Positions 24,674 to 35,735 of a stretch of DNA of 64,000 nucleotides are shown in pieces; position 1 is the first letter of the stretch; every line of letters begins with the position of its first letter. The notes beneath the pieces were generated by a model, which worked only from the letters and a program-made list of their open reading frames with translations, did not search any database and was not told the DNA's origin. The translations under genes were made by a program, and so were the position numbers. Source of the stretch: Oscheius dolichura (lineage: Eukaryota > Nematoda > Chromadorea > Rhabditida > Rhabditidae); NCBI GenBank assembly GCA_932521035.1, contig OW051492.1, forward strand, positions 4,092,001 to 4,156,000, read 5' to 3'.

Positions 24674-24781
24674 TATATTCTATTTCCAGCGGATATGTCA
24701 CGGGACGACACCTTCTTCCCTCGCAACGGAGATGTGCCGCGAAATTTGAACTCGTGACATATCCGTTGGAAACGGACTATA
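24674..24781. mobile_element. 108-bp MITE, copy A
   Basis: The 28-bp ends at 24674-24701 and 24754-24781 are imperfect inverted copies; the right end reads inward TATAGTCCGTTTCCAACGGA then TATGTCAC. Between them lies a sequence also present, in opposite orientation, in the element at 44526-44671 (the GTTCAAATTTCGCG block). It sits just past the KDM1A stop codon. Confidence 0.85.
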
Positions 24782-24918
24782 AACGGCAGTAATGATTTAT
24801 TGTGAAAATTAAACATATACAAAATAATGTCAATTGAGCGCAAGAAGTGACACAAATGGAAAGAATGCATGGAATCACCTGTGAAATATAGCACCATGCG
24901 AGAAATTTGGTGTCATGG

Positions 24919-25419
24919 TTAGTAACAACAGAGGCAGCGGATAATGTTGACCACGATTGAAATGACGATCAATACAGCTAAGACAACCATCAAGGCCATA
25001 ACCCAATCCTGCAAAGAAAAGATTTCGTAAACCATAAAAACATTCGAAACAGTCAAAGGTTAAAAAATTACTTGAAGGCGGAAGCAGCAAGAGCTGTTCA
25101 GATCTCCACAACACTTGAAATAGAACAGTGGATTTTCTTCAGGACATTTTTGGCCAACCACAGGAACTGGGCATGCAAGGGCCGAGTTTCTAAAATTGAG
25201 TCATAGAATGAGTCATAGAAGATATATATCTTGTGCAAAACGCATATATATATATCGACATTTTAGTTTGTACAGTTTATAAATCACTAACCTAATTTTA
25301 AAGATATCCATATTTTTTAGGTTGCTGATCCAGTCGTCAACGGCTTCTCCAGCAGTTTCAGCAAGAGACGGAGATACGATAATTGCCATAAGGCAAACTA
25401 GCATAGACAGAGAGCGCAT
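24919..25419 (-). CDS. Small Cys-rich type I membrane protein
   Basis: Three exons. A signal peptide (MRSLSMLVCLMAIIVSPSLA) is followed by a short ectodomain with clustered cysteines (CPVPVVGQKCPEENPLF, KCCGDLNSSCCFRL), one membrane helix (WVMALMVVLAVLIVISIVVN) and a short Cys-rich tail (IIRCLCCY). The YFKCCG...CC arrangement just outside the helix recalls Shisa-like or nematode CX-type small membrane proteins, but the family is not assigned. Stop at 24919-24921. The ATG follows TTTTATAG by one base. Confidence 0.7.
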
Positions 25420-26206
25420 TCTATAAAACAGCAATATATAATTTAAATGAGATTATGATGTAGATATCGATTGAACAGCGAAGAAATAAACCTGGTTCTT
25501 TGAATACGAAAAGTTCTTATGGAAAGCGTTTTGCACTTGAAGATATAGCGGAAAATATAATGAACCACACGAGAATATCATAAAACGTTCAACTCGCAAT
25601 CGGTAAGAAAATGCGGAACGCGCAGCGATTGGGAAGGTTATTTCGCCAAAACGAGACGCAGCCAAAACCAGCTGGCCGCTGAAAATCGGAAGAAATCAAT
25701 AAATCGCATATCGACAATGAATATATGGGCAATGAATAAGAGGCGAGGAGTGGGCGGAAAGTGTCTCCTTGATGGTAATGCGCGGGAAAGCTGTACTCCT
25801 CTGAATTACAAACTGATTATAACTGCACCAACCTCCCTGCGTATCCCTATTACAATAAATCCCCGGTTTTCAGTACAAATGCAGGACCTTTGCGCTGCAC
25901 TAAACACGCTCGTTTCCATCCAACATTCAAAATGAAACAGAGGCAGACCGGAGTAAGAGACTGAGCCGGGTTCCAGTGACCATGAGGTCAGCGTGGGAGA
26001 GATGGATCGATAACACTGAACCCTTCGCCCGTCCATATTCTAGCCGAGTGTTTATGGTTTAGGCTAAGCCAAACCCAACACAGCTCGCCAAATTTGAAAA
26101 TTTCGCCGTGCGCTTTTTCACGCCAAAAGTTAGTATGGAAAAAACGACCTAACTGGGTGCAGATAAGCTGAGCGACTGGGACATTCTTGTAAGACGTTCT
26201 TGGACT
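25420..26206. other. Gene-poor stretch
   Basis: No convincing exon on either strand. A motif ACACAGCTCGCC occurs near 26085 and again near 26500 and 27380, so the region probably contains fragments of a repeat family. Confidence 0.35.
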
Positions 26207-26500
26207 TAAAGGGACACTGACACAACTTTTCGCGGTTTGCGCTCAGCGCAAATGCTCGGGGCGCGTTTGCTTTTCATCGCCCCAAAAAAATTGCTTTCGA
26301 GTTATTTTTCTTCAAAATGTGACATACGATTTCAGTGCTTTTTACTGCTTTCACTAATTGGAATATGCTGATCATTTTAGCAAAAAGAAAATATTGAAAA
26401 ATCATACGAAATGCAATTGTTGAAATTTTTAAAACGGCACGCTACCGTAAGCAATTGCCCGCGCGCGTCTGTTTTTTGAAGCTGTGTCAGTGTCCCTTTA
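26207..26500. mobile_element. 294-bp element with 18-bp inverted ends
   Basis: The ends are perfect inverted copies of TAAAGGGACACTGACACA (26207-26224 and 26483-26500). No open frame of note inside, so a non-autonomous element. No target duplication could be identified. The first bases of the ends are shared with the element at 28568. Confidence 0.75.
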
Positions 26501-27477
26501 CACAGCTCGCCGAGGTCGGCACCTCAAAGGTCTAAAATGGCTAAAATGGTCCCGCAGCGACCACATGTCAGTTTTTCATATATACGCTTCTACATATTTT
26601 CACGTGTTTTCGATGTTTTATTCGGTCTTATCGACCCCGAGTTACTATAGAACAAAAGAGGAAAACATAAAATAACGCAGATTTGAAGCGTAATGGAAAA
26701 TCAGTGAATTTTGTTCCGAAAATAACCGAAAAATAATTTTTTCTCACGATATTCTTCCATTGATAACTTAAAATACTCCCCCTAACGAGACTACTTGATT
26801 GCAGTAAAAATGAAAAAGATCGGATGTCACAGTTTTGAGAAAGAAATTTTCAAAGATTTTGGCTGATTTTTCAAAAAATCGACGTTGAATGAAAACGGGC
26901 GTAAACAGCGGACAAAACGCGTTTTTAGTATTGGGGGATTACGGTATCCAACTTGTCGCACGTGGCACTTGTGATCCGCACATTCGTTTTTGCTATTCTT
27001 AGGGTTAAAAGATGCAGAAAAAAAAGCTGAACCGGAAGTAATTTTGGCACCAAAATCCGTAACGCTTTTGATATAGAAAGCCTCAAAAAACGCAATTTCT
27101 TTCCAATAGCATATTTTCACTACCCGTAAAAATTTCACCCGGATCTTTCGAACATGCTTGATCCAATGCAGTTTACAGAAAAAAAGTAAAAATGTGTGGT
27201 TTTTTCATGCTGAGTGCGACAAAGTTGTATTGGCCGAAGAGCAAAAATTGCGTTGGTCTCACTGTCGCACCGACCTTTCTTCTTCCGCGACGAGCTGTGT
27301 TTAAAATGGCCACAACGAAAAACTCTACAAGTTACAGGGATAGCATCTGAAGGTCATACATCTAGATTTCGAGAAAAACACACAGCTCGCCGACCTGACC
27401 AAAAGCGCGCCACGACGTGATTTACGTAACTGGCGCGCTACAGTAATTAAAATTATTTCCCATAGTAAACAGTCTCA
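26501..27477. other. Gene-poor stretch between two inverted-repeat elements
   Basis: No exon with family resemblance. The CACAGCTCGCCG motif occurs at both sides (about 26500 and 27380). Several short runs of A and T but no clear periodicity. Confidence 0.35.
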
Positions 27478-27749
27478 TCTGGGTGCATCTAGTTCTCTTT
27501 AGTGGTACATCCGATTTGATTTCTGTTCTGCAAACGATTCAGCACATCAGATTGTCTTTTAATAGAGCTTGCCACCTAGATCTGACAACTGTAGGCAGGA
27601 AAAATATCGAAAATGCCACTAAATTTGATGCCATTTATTCATTTTTGGAGTCCAAAGATTCTATTAAAAGACAATTCGATGTGCTCTAGCGATTGCAAAA
27701 AACAGAAATCAAATCGGATGTACCACCAAGAGAACTAGATGCACCCAGA
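27478..27749. mobile_element. 272-bp MITE with arms of about 88 bp
   Basis: The left arm (27479-27566, starting CTGGGTGCATCTAGTTCTCT) and right arm (27660-27748, ending in its inverse) match closely with a few indels, so the RNA or single strand would fold into one long hairpin. The 95-bp centre has no coding look. No target duplication was recognised. Confidence 0.8.
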
Positions 27750-28079
27750 ATAGATGCAAAATTCCTGAACAAAATTTGAAATTTTCCGTTCGCGCGCGTG
27801 GTGCGTCGCTTCTTTTTCGCTTTTTGTCACGGAATACCCAGGCTTTGTCTGTTTTTATTCCGTTTTCTTGACTATTAGTTGTGTTACTGTATAGATTGTA
27901 TACTCCAGCTACTCTATATCATACGAATATCAGGCATCTTCACAAACTATCAATACTATAAGAGAAATATAACATCTTGAAAACGTTTTATCTATGACAA
28001 CTCCAAATTAGGTTTGTTGCATTTTTTTATCAGTGTCGATATAGCATTTGTATCAAATTCCGCGTATTGTTATTTTTCA
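27750..28079. other. AT-rich stretch, no gene
   Basis: Nothing recognised; it probably holds the 3' end of the minus-strand gene to its right. Confidence 0.35.
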
Positions 28080-28550
28080 TTACCGTTTCAATTCTTTGGC
28101 ATCCACTTCTAGTTGTTGAGTAATGGGCGTTAAGCCGGTTCCATTCGACATGACCGCTCTCGATGTATTGCTCGCTGTAGTTTCCCAAACTGCCATGCTC
28201 TTTAGCGAACTGGGGAAAATAAGCTAAAGATAAATATAATGCATGAAAAAATTAGTACTTACTGGCAATCCCTTTACTATAAGCTTGCCGAGAGAATCGA
28301 TAAGTTTATCTTCTTTTTCCTCATTTGCTAATGCTTCTGCTACTTCTAGCAGAAATTTAGCACGACGTCTAGAATCAGAGGGGTAAACAGGAAGATATCG
28401 ATACCGAAGAGTGCTGTTGGCTGTAGAGGATAAAGGAAAGGTCTTTTCCGGAACCCGCACGTGCATATATATCAATTTACCATTTTCATCAGCAAAATGT
28501 TGAATATGTTCAGTTTTTGGTCTTATTGCCGACTGAAACTCTTTATAATT
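28080..28550 (-). CDS. Unknown protein, 5' end unresolved
   Basis: Two exons read well on the minus strand. The larger (about 28265-28540) encodes MHVRVPEKTFPLSSTANSTL, RRRAKFLLEVAEALANEEKE and DKLIDSLGKLIVKGLP; a short GTAAGT intron leads to MAVWETTASNTSRAVMSNG and the end ITQQLEVDAKELKR, stop at 28080-28082. The composition and heptad-like spacing suggest a small helical protein. The frame stays open upstream to a TTTCAG at about 28536, beyond which the element at 28568-28798 begins, so the first exon may be missing or displaced. Function unknown. Confidence 0.55.
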
Positions 28551-28567
28551 ACTGATAGTAACTCACG

Positions 28568-28798
28568 TTAAAGGAACTATCAGGGACCTTATTTGGTTAC
28601 GGTAGGCGCGCGATCGAAATTGCATGAATTCGTAATATTTTTACGGAATATGTCACCATAGACGTTCAGAAAATGTCAAAAAACGAAAAAAAATTCAAAA
28701 ATCCGTGTTCCACCAAAGCGCGCCAAAGGTGGAGGACGCTAGTTAGTTCAGTCGCTGCGGGACCACCGGAAAAAAAAGGTCCCTGACAGTCCCTTTAA
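28568..28798. mobile_element. 231-bp element with TTAA ends
   Basis: The left end TTAAAGGAACTATCAGGGAC and the inverse of the right end TTAAAGGGACTGTCAGGGAC match at 18 of 20 bases. Both termini are TTAA, the target duplication of piggyBac-type elements (inference). No open frame. Its right edge touches the tandem array. Confidence 0.7.
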
Positions 28799-29187
28799 GT
28801 TCGCCGTATTGAAAGTATTGAACCCCTGACCAAATCGTTTCGCCGTATTGAACCCCTGGCTGAATCGTTTCGCCGTATTGAACCCCTGGCTAAATCGTTT
28901 CGCCGTATTGAACACCTGGCTAAATCGTTTCGCCGTATTGAACCCCTGGCTAAATCGTTTCGCCGTATTGAACGTATTGAACCCCTGACCAAATCGTTTC
29001 GCCGTATTGAACCCCTGAAACGAAACGATTTGGTCAGGGGTTCAATACGACGAAACGATTTAGCCAGGGGTTCAATACGACGAAACGATTTAGCCAGGGG
29101 TTCAATACGACGAAACGAATTAACCAGGGGTTCAATACGTTCTATACGACGAAACGATTTGGCCAGGGGTTCAATACGGCGAAACGA
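28799..29187. repeat. 30-bp tandem array that reverses direction
   Basis: About seven copies of a 30-bp unit (TCGCCGTATTGAACCCCTGG followed by CTAAATCGTT) run to about 29015. From about 29017 the same unit continues as its reverse complement for about five copies, with a C-to-T variant (TCGTCGTATTG). One copy in each half carries an extra short GAACGTATT-type piece. Confidence 0.88.
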
Positions 29188-29192
29188 AGCCT

Positions 29193-29815
29193 AAGTGAAA
29201 AAGTCTCTGGAAGGGCCGGCCGCGCCGTCCTGAGACGCCGTCCACCGTGACTTTTTCGTTTTATAAGTGAAAAAGTCACTGGAAGGGCCGGCCGCGCCGT
29301 CCTGAGACGCCGTCCACCGTGACTTTTTCGTTTTATAAGTGAAAAAGTCACTGGAAGGGCCGGCCGCGCCGTCCTGAGACGCCGTCCACCGTGACTTTTT
29401 CGTTTTATAAGTAGAAAAGTCTCTGGAAGGGCCGGCCGCGCCGTCCTGAGACGCCGTCCACCGTGACTTTTTCGTTTTATAAGTAGAAAAGTCTCTGGAA
29501 GGGCCGGCCGCGCCGTCCTGAGACGCCGTCCACCGTGACTTTTTCGTTTTATAAGTAGAAAAGTCTCTGGAAGGGCCGGCCGCGCCGTCCTGAGACGCCG
29601 TCCACCGTGACTTTTTCGTTTTATAAGTGAAAAAGTCACTGGAAGAGCCGTCCACCGTGACTTTTTCGTTTTAAAACTGAAAAAGTCACTGGAAGAGCCG
29701 TCCACCGTGACTTTTTCGTTTTAAAACTGAAAAAGTCACTGGAAGGGTCGGCCGCGCCGTCCTCAGACGCCGTCCACCGTGACTTTTTCGTTTTAAAACT
29801 GAAAAAGTACAAAAC
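29193..29815. repeat. 72-bp tandem array with internal hairpins
   Basis: Units start at 29193, 29265, 29337, 29409, 29481, 29553 and 29625 with a period of 72; later copies are shortened. Each unit opens with GAAAAAGTCAC (or a GTCTC variant) and closes with GTGACTTTTTC, so each can fold on itself. The middle is very GC-rich (GGGCCGGCCGCGCCGTCC). Because 72 is divisible by three, two long minus-strand frames stay open; these are treated as artefacts of the period. Confidence 0.88.
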
Positions 29816-30947
29816 AGGGGGGTCTATCCACCATGAAAAAAAGCCAGCTGGATTCTTTTTTTTTAAAAAAGACAGCTGGATTCTTTTTTTTGTGGTGGAT
29901 CAATCCAGCTGTCTTTAAAGTACTCTTCCCCTTGCTCTGATCTGATCTGATCTGACTTGAGTTGAATTCATCGTGGCTGTTTCTTGCCGGCCCTCCGTAC
30001 TCTTCCCCTGTTCGAGCCGCTCGGTTTTGGTTCGAAACCGAGCGGCTCTGATTTGGGGCCGGGAAATCTACTGGCGCTGTCGGTTTGTCTATAAACGAGG
30101 GTGCTTTCTGTGCGATCGTTTCTATGGATCGGGTTTCTTTGTTCCCTCCGGACGACCGTTTTCCCGGGAGAGGGCCGAAGAGCGGTTGCTTTCTTACGGC
30201 CACAGAAGGGCAGGCTGGGCTCTCTCCTGCCTATACCATTTAATCGGCAGTTAATTGCCGCCGTAATAACACAAATTAGTTGACGGTAATGCAAAAATGA
30301 TTAGCTGGTTAACTCTTGTCTAAACTAACGAAAGCCCTTTCATCCTAAACGTTTCATTCTTTCGTTCCGCCCCCACGGACTGGTGGCCCTCTTTCTATGG
30401 TTTTCTTTCGGGTACGTTGCTTTGTTTTTCTTATCGCTTTTGTTGAATAAGCTGTTAGCCACAACGAAATATGGTGCAAGATGAAGTTACGGCAGTACAT
30501 AGCGGCGCGCTGCATACTTCTTGATATTTAGTGTACCAGCTTCAAATTTCAATTTCTTTTATGTGGCACTTTTCCAGTATTTTCTCGATTGCAATATATT
30601 CACTGTGGACACATTGCCTTATATTCCGCGCATCCGCACATCTTTTGAAATTCCAATACCCAAAAGTAGCCAAATGGCTTTTTTTGGATTTCACACGTTA
30701 ATTGCCACTTGGCAAAAATCCCGGAAATTTTTGGAAAGAGACTACGGGACACACGTGTGAAACAAAAGACGAATGTGAAATTGTGAATTTTCGCAGTTGA
30801 TCAGAATCTTTATTTTGAATACAGAAGCAAAAAGTTGCATTGATCGAATGAAGATAGGGTCCTCTCCAACTCAAGACAGCCGTCCTTCCTCCAAAAATAA
30901 GATACCATACGTAGTTTTAAGGATATTATTCCAAAACATTTGAAAAT
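29816..30947. other. Repeat-flanking non-coding stretch
   Basis: Contains two copies of CAGCTGGATTC followed by a T run (29845-29895), a TCTGA micro-repeat (29935-29955) and a strong hairpin at 30014-30048. The remainder (30.1-30.9 kb) has no exon with family resemblance on either strand. Confidence 0.4.
30014..30048. repeat. Perfect hairpin, 14-bp stem
   Basis: GAGCCGCTCGGTTT pairs with AAACCGAGCGGCTC around a seven-base loop (TGGTTCG). Not followed by a T run, so not a classical terminator; its role is unknown. Confidence 0.7.
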
Positions 30948-31571
30948 ATGTTAAATAACGAACCTGCGATAGAGGCGCCGGGTGTGATCGAAAAAAAACT
31001 CTTCAAAACTCAGTTGTGTCATTCCAGACCTTTGCCGAGTTGCAGGAGATCCTGGAGGGAAAGTCCTTAGCGGAGCTGGACATACTCATTGGAGGCATTT
31101 TTTTTCCTATTGTCAGCATTAATCCCGGCTTCTAAAGCGGCCCTCTATGCGGCCTTGTCCACTCCCTTGCCAACCAAGACAATCTTCCTCATGAGAGTGG
31201 TGTCCGCCTCGATAAAATTTCTCGAGAATAACATCACGGTTAGTGTTTCGATACTGAAAGCGTGAAAGTATATTGTGAAATACAAAAATTAATACTTTCA
31301 GATAAACGGACAGGGGAGGTCTGTGAAAGTCAAGTCGTTCAAGACTTTTGAAAAGGTGGAATTCGATGAAAACGAGGTCCTCCTGCCACACGAAGAGCAC
31401 GGGGACCACCCAGACGACTCGATAAAACAGGCTTTCGTCAGAAGAGCGTCTTCGTTGTGCTGCCTTCGTTGCTTGGAGGATAAGAAGAAATTTATTCTGA
31501 CGATGTTGCTTCTCTTGCGATCAGTCGGCACGGGGGCCAGCAAGAAGAAGGCCATATGGAACATTGAGTGA
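30948..31571 (+). CDS. Unknown two-helix membrane protein, possible 1-base indel
   Basis: An ATG at 30948 (MLNNEPAIEAPG) joins through a GTGATC...CCAG intron to TFAELQEILEGKSLAELDIL, then a hydrophobic stretch, then AALYAALSTPLPTKTIFLMR, ASIKFLENNIT, and after a 62-base intron INGQGRSVKVKSFKTFEKVE. The end is KKKFILTMLLLLRSVGTGAS to IWNIE, stop 31569-31571. The frame breaks at a run of eight T (31097-31104); seven T would restore continuity, so a sequencing indel or a real frameshift is present. No family was recognised. Confidence 0.5.
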
Positions 31572-31903
31572 AAAGTGATACTTGGAAATAATAAAGACTT
31601 TTCAATTGTTTTGTCTTTCATTTTCATGGAAAATTTCATTTGTTTCTGAAAGTTGAGCCGAGTCTCAAATCGACTTGGGCGGGGCAATTCTTTTAATTTC
31701 GGCGGGCCTTTCTTGATTTTACTGATCAATAAGCTTCGTAGCTTCAAAATTTCGACAGAAAATGGTCAAATTACCAAATTGTCCCAGAATTAGAATAATT
31801 CGACAGTCCCAAACTGGTTCGAAACTGTCGGTCAAGACAGTCTCCCCCCTAATTCGCGTTCCATTCATTCTGTTTCATCTGCTGCCCTTTCAAGCGGTCA
31901 GCA

Positions 31904-33108
31904 ATGGCTTCTACTCCGGCAAGTCAACCTGGTAACTTTTGTTTTCTCTGCTTTTCAACAACTGTTTTCAGACGACGACACCAAGTCAGCCAAGGAATCA
32001 TACGAGAGCATGAAGTCGACCACCGCCTCGAAGCAGTCCTCCAAGGGATCCAAGAAGAGCAACAAGTCCACGACCTCGAAGATTTCGCCTACTGGTAGCA
32101 AGAGATCCACTACCACCCCTCTCTGCCCCCGGCTACTGCTAAAGCGGACACGAAGAACTGGAGGTCGAAAGCGGCCGAAGGAATTCAATCGGACGCCTTG
32201 GCCATTATCGCCTCCTTCATCTTCCAGATGTCGTTTGCCCTCTTCATCATGGTTGAGGTTTGTACACCTTGATTTTTGGACCGGGCGGACCATTTCTCGA
32301 GCCGCCTCGTTTTGCCAGCCAATTGCAAGGGAGCAGAGCCCCACCCCACAATACATCGGGTTTCTGGGCCCGGGCGCGTCAATGGCCATGAGAAATCCTG
32401 AAAAACGCCCGAATTTGCCGATAGCCAAACCCAGCTGGCCTGTTTTGATTTTTGAAATGGCAATGTTGAAAAAACGGTCAAGATGGGTCTGATGACCAAC
32501 ACTTTCGCTTTCCATTCTAATCTTCGCTTTTGTTCCAACTTTCATGTGTCTTCCGGGCCAGACTCGGTTGCGCCGCTGATAAACCCAGTCACAGGCGGTC
32601 CCTTTGTTGAAACTCCCAGGCTACAGTATCCCATCCTCCCAGGCCTTCTGACCATTTATTTTACTTCGTTTCCAGGTGATCAGCACGACTTACCGCACCC
32701 TGATCTTCCTCGTCTGCGTGACGGTCCTGATCCTCATCTCCCTGTTCTTCATCGTCGAGATTATCGTCCACCGTGCCGCTCCCAAGTTATGGCTGCTCGT
32801 CTCCGGCGTCTACACGGCCTTTGCCATCATCCCTGCCGTCGTGATGCTCGTTATCTCGACCAAGGATAACATCGACCCCCCTCTTCTATTTTCAGGTCTG
32901 CCACCTGTTGGCCATTGCCCACTTCGGCATCAAGCACTACAACTTTGGAAAGAAGGAGTCGAAGGACCTGGAGACGGGACAGGAAGAGAAGAGAGCCACC
33001 GCCGGCGTCGAGCGCCCTCTGCCCGCCCTCCAGGACGCCAAGCCGCCGTCGAAGAAGCCGCCCATGTCCTACATGACTGATGCTGAACTTCAGCCCCCGG
33101 TTCCCTGA
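31904..33108 (+). CDS. Multi-pass membrane protein of unknown family
   Basis: A Ser/Lys/Thr-rich cytosolic N-terminus (MASTPASQP, then SMKSTTASKQSSKGSKKSNK) is followed by hydrophobic segments ALAIIASFIFQMSFALFIMV, LIFLVCVTVLILISLFFIVE and LWLLVSGVYTAFAIIPAVVM, continuing into VCHLLAIAHFGIKHYNFG. The tail is Pro/Lys-rich (SKKPPMSYMTDAELQPPVP). One intron of about 415 bases (32258-32674) is far longer than the others. The topology would fit a tetraspan-type protein, but no signature was seen. GC-rich. The stop is 15 bases before an AT-rich 3' region that leads into the satellite. Confidence 0.65.
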
Positions 33109-33296
33109 ATATTTTATTGTTTTCCTTTTTTGTAGTATGGAAATTTGCCTGATAAATAAATCGCCTAATTCCAATTGTTTTTCTCTCTCTTTTTTTTCTT
33201 TTTTACAGGATGCCCCCCGTTGTTGTTACGCCACCCGTGCCACTTTCCCCCTCCGCGTAACATAGCGCAAGCCTCGCTCCATACTTTACAGTAACA

Positions 33297-34945
33297 CCAG
33301 ATAGGTAGCCCCAAAAGTCTGAACCACCAGATAGTTAGCCCCAAAAGTCTGAACCGTAAAAAAGTTAGCCCCAGAAGTCTGAACCACCAGATAGTTAGCC
33401 CCAAAAGTCTGAACCACCAGATAGGTAGCCCCAAAAGTCTGAACCACCAGATAGGTAGCCCCAGAAGTCTGAACCACCAGATAGTTAGCCCCAAAAGTCT
33501 GAACCACCAGATAGTTAGCCCCAAAAGTCTGAACCACCAGATAGGTAGCCCCAGAAGTCTGAACCACCAGATAGGTAGCCCCAGAAGTCTGAACCACCAG
33601 ATAGTTAGCCCCAAAAGTCTGAACCGTAAAAAAGTTAGCCCCAGAAGTCTGAACCACCAGATAGGTAGCCCCAAAAGTCTGAACCACCAGATAGTTAGCC
33701 CCAAAAGTCTGAACCGTAAAAAAGTTAGCCCCAGAAGTCTGAACCACCAGATAGGTAGCCCCAAAAGTCTGAACCACCAGATAGGTAGCCCCAAAAGTCT
33801 GAACCACCAGATAGGTAGCCCCAAAAGTCTGAACCACCAGATAGGTAGCCCCAGAAGTCTGAACCACCAGATAGTTAGCCCCAAAAGTCTGAACCGTAAA
33901 AAAGTTAGCCCCAGAAGTCTGAACCACCAGATAGTTAGCCCCAAAAGTCTGAACCGTAAAAAAGTTAGCCCCAGAAGTCTGAACCACCAGATAGTTAGCC
34001 CCAAAAGTCTGAACCACCAGATAGGTAGCCCCAAAAGTCTGAACCACCAGATAGGTAGCCCCAAAAGTCTGAACCACCAGATAGTTAGCCCCAAAAGTCT
34101 GAACCGTAAAAAAGTTAGCCCCAGAAGTCTGAACCACCAGATAGTTAGCCCCAAAAGTCTGAACCACCAGATAGGTAGCCCCAAAAGTCTGAACCGTAAA
34201 AAAGTTAGCCCCAGAAGTCTGAACCACCAGATAGGTAGCCCCAAAAGTCTGAACCACCAGATAGGTAGCCCCAAAAGTCTGAACCACCAGATAGTTAGCC
34301 CCAAAAGTCTGAACCGTAAAAAAGTTAGCCCCAGAAGTCTGAACCACCAGATAGGTAGCCCCAAAAGTCTGAACCACCAGATAGTTAGCCCCAAAAGTCT
34401 GAACCGTAAAAAAGTTAGCCCCAGAAGTCTGAACCACCAGATAGTTAGCCCCAAAAGTCTGAACCACCAGATAGGTAGCCCCAAAAGTCTGAACCGTAAA
34501 AAAGTTAGCCCCAGAAGTCTGAACCACCAGATAGGTAGCCCCAGAAGTCTGAACCACCAGATAGTTAGCCCCAAAAGTCTGAACCACCAGATAGGTAGCC
34601 CCAAAAGTCTGAACCACCAGATAGTTAGCCCCAGAAGTCTGAACCACCAGATAGTTAGCCCCAAAAGTCTGAACCACCAGATAGTTAGCCCCAAAAGTCT
34701 GAACCACCAGATAGTTAGCCCCAGAAGTCTGAACCGTAAAAAAGTTAGCCCCAGAAGTCTGAACCACCAGATAGTTAGCCCCAAAAGTCTGAACCGTAAA
34801 AAAGTTAGCCCCAAAAGTCTGAACCACCCGATAGGTAGCCCCAGAAGTCTGAATCACCAGATAGGTAGCCCCAAAAGTCTGAACCGTAAAAAAGTTAGCC
34901 CCAAAAGTCTGAACCAGCAGATAGGTAGCCCCAAAAGTCTGAACC
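33297..34945. repeat. 30-bp satellite, about 55 units in three main variants
   Basis: The core is TTAGCCCCAAAAGTCTGAAC with a ten-base variable part. Variants are ACCAGATAGT, ACCAGATAGG and GTAAAAAAGT; the third nearly always carries CCAGAAG instead of CCAAAAG and usually follows an ATAGT unit. Copies are nearly identical, with no spacers. Two minus-strand frames of more than 500 codons arise only because the period is a multiple of three. Confidence 0.95.
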
Positions 34946-35735
34946 TACCACCGACAAATATTCTGTCATATTCTGTCAGGCTTAGGACGTGTCTCTCATT
35001 GGCCGCTCTCCCTCGCCGTCGACTGTATTCCCCGCTGCGGGAGGATGGACTCGCTCGGCTCCGGTTACCAGCTTATGAATACTCCCCAGCAAGCATGGCT
35101 TAGAATAAAAATAAAAAAGTAAAAAAGAAAACTTAAAATAAAAAAGAAAACGTGTCTACCATGGGAAAGTTGAACAAAATTCACGCGCCTTTCCAAAAAT
35201 TCAAATGTATATGAATTTGGGATCGAACGTATTTTTGGGAAGGCGCTTGAATTTGGGATCGAACGAATTTTTGGCCATATTTTCTACTTTGTAGCAATCA
35301 ATTTCAATGTTGGCCATGACTGCGCAAGTAGATATTCTTGCTGAACTGTCCCATCAGCTCATTTGCTTTAACGACAATAGCGCATTAATAGGAGAAAATG
35401 ATTTACACAAATTTGTATTTTAGAATGTCTCGTCTTTACTTTGCGTCTACAGTGGCCTAAAGGCTAAGGGCTAAGGGCTCTACAGCGGCCTCAAGGGCTT
35501 GTAAAGACCCGTTTATTGGGTAAATAACGACAACTTGAAGCCCTCATAACTCGGTGACACCATGTATTCGGCAGCTGAAAATTTGTTTCCGAGGGTTTCA
35601 AAGAGCGACAAACACAGCGTAATAAGTGGCGTCTCTGGATCCGATGCCAACTTCGCGGGGGTTCCCTGGGAAGTAGTAGTAATTCGTTACCAGTAAAAAA
35701 AAATGTGAGTAAATGGAAAATGCCTATTGCCCCAT
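34946..35735. other. Non-coding stretch with the left arm of an inverted duplication
   Basis: Segments at 35272-35313 and 35401-35470 are inverse copies of 36250-36370. The left copy begins MSRLYFAST in its own frame and then stops, so it is a broken copy of the start of the minus-strand gene at 35736-36299. Confidence 0.6.

Noticed and set aside
29142..29705. Minus-strand open frames of 187 and 154 codons with a 24-residue repeat
   Set aside because: They result from the 72-bp tandem array, again a multiple of three; two frames are open at once, and the second is no better than the first.
33165..34857. Two minus-strand open frames of 549 and 523 codons with decapeptide repeats
   Set aside because: They are the 30-bp satellite read in two frames; a period divisible by three keeps frames open by chance, and no non-repeat coding sequence is attached.
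33297..34945. CRISPR-like array of 30-bp repeats
   Set aside because: The repeats are contiguous with no unique spacers, and the surroundings are animal genes.
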